Shown here in pieces: positions 63,308-64,000 of a stretch of 64,000 nucleotides of DNA. Within the stretch, counting starts at the first letter, position 1. Every line of letters starts with the position of its first letter. Source of the DNA: Reinekea sp. G2M2-21 (GTDB lineage: Bacteria; Pseudomonadota; Gammaproteobacteria; Pseudomonadales; Natronospirillaceae); the NCBI RefSeq assembly GCF_015687175.1, contig NZ_JADPQG010000011.1, forward strand, positions 62,001-126,000. Reading direction: 5' to 3'. The notes below the pieces were generated by a model that was given only the letters and a program-made list of their open reading frames with translations, was not told the origin of the DNA and searched no databases. Made by a program: the position numbers and the translations under genes.

Positions 63308-64000
<693 letters not shown>

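Overview
The window looks like chromosome from a free-living, probably marine, Gammaproteobacterium of an Oceanospirillales-like type. This rests on gene content (NirS-type denitrification, NCS1-permease/histidine kinase hybrid, RlmA, MotB-family stator, CspA paralogues) and moderate GC; no rRNA or housekeeping marker pins the genus. I saw no tRNA, rRNA, CRISPR array or transposase gene.

Layout. 1-7.6 kb: the 3' end of a MotB/OmpA-domain gene, two large gene-poor stretches, a two-gene unit for a secreted repeat protein (delta-60/propeller type) plus an unrecognised secreted partner, and a LysE-family exporter. 7.9-32.4 kb (all on the minus strand): an apparently complete extracellular contractile injection system (eCIS, Afp/PVC-like) in one tightly packed 18-gene operon. 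In order of transcription: sheath, tube, zinc-ribbon protein, acidic repeat protein, DUF4255 tube terminator, AAA+ ATPase, 74-aa protein, CIS tube-initiator, LysM protein, gpD-like hub, gp5-like spike, gp25, two baseplate J-like proteins, tail-protein-I-like protein, DUF6519-type protein, and two DUF4157 proteins that are the likely cargo. Immediately upstream, in the same direction, lies a SARP/BTAD-type activator gene, and the eCIS promoter region carries heptamer direct repeats with an 11-bp period, the architecture that SARPs bind.

34-51 kb: mostly ordinary genes (polysaccharide deacetylase, DUF1223, RlmA, HAD hydrolase, glycosyltransferase, two cold-shock proteins, AIM24-like protein, MCP, GFA protein, DTW protein). 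Between the two cold-shock genes sits a two-component pair whose kinase is fused to an NCS1 permease with a cysteine cluster. 50.4-54.7 kb: an isochorismatase-family pseudogene with two frameshifts, a Pr6Pr membrane protein and retinol-saturase-like oxidoreductase flanked by an inverted pair of about 58-bp repeats, then an SMP-30/NHL-type secreted protein. 54.7-60.5 kb: membrane AraC regulator, nucleotidyltransferase, di-haem peroxidase, response regulator, GNAT and a small STAS-like protein.

60.6-64 kb: a denitrification block. A nirQ/norQ-type ATPase, small membrane protein, NnrS and a monohaem cytochrome c form a minus-strand operon divergent from nirS, whose 5' part runs off the window. 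Two FNR/DNR-type boxes between them are each placed about -41 from a plausible -10 element, one per direction.

The most interesting material is the eCIS with its proposed SARP control and the two unusual DUF4157 proteins. Starts were moved inward from the longest reading frame where a Shine-Dalgarno, signal peptide or ATGA overlap decided it.
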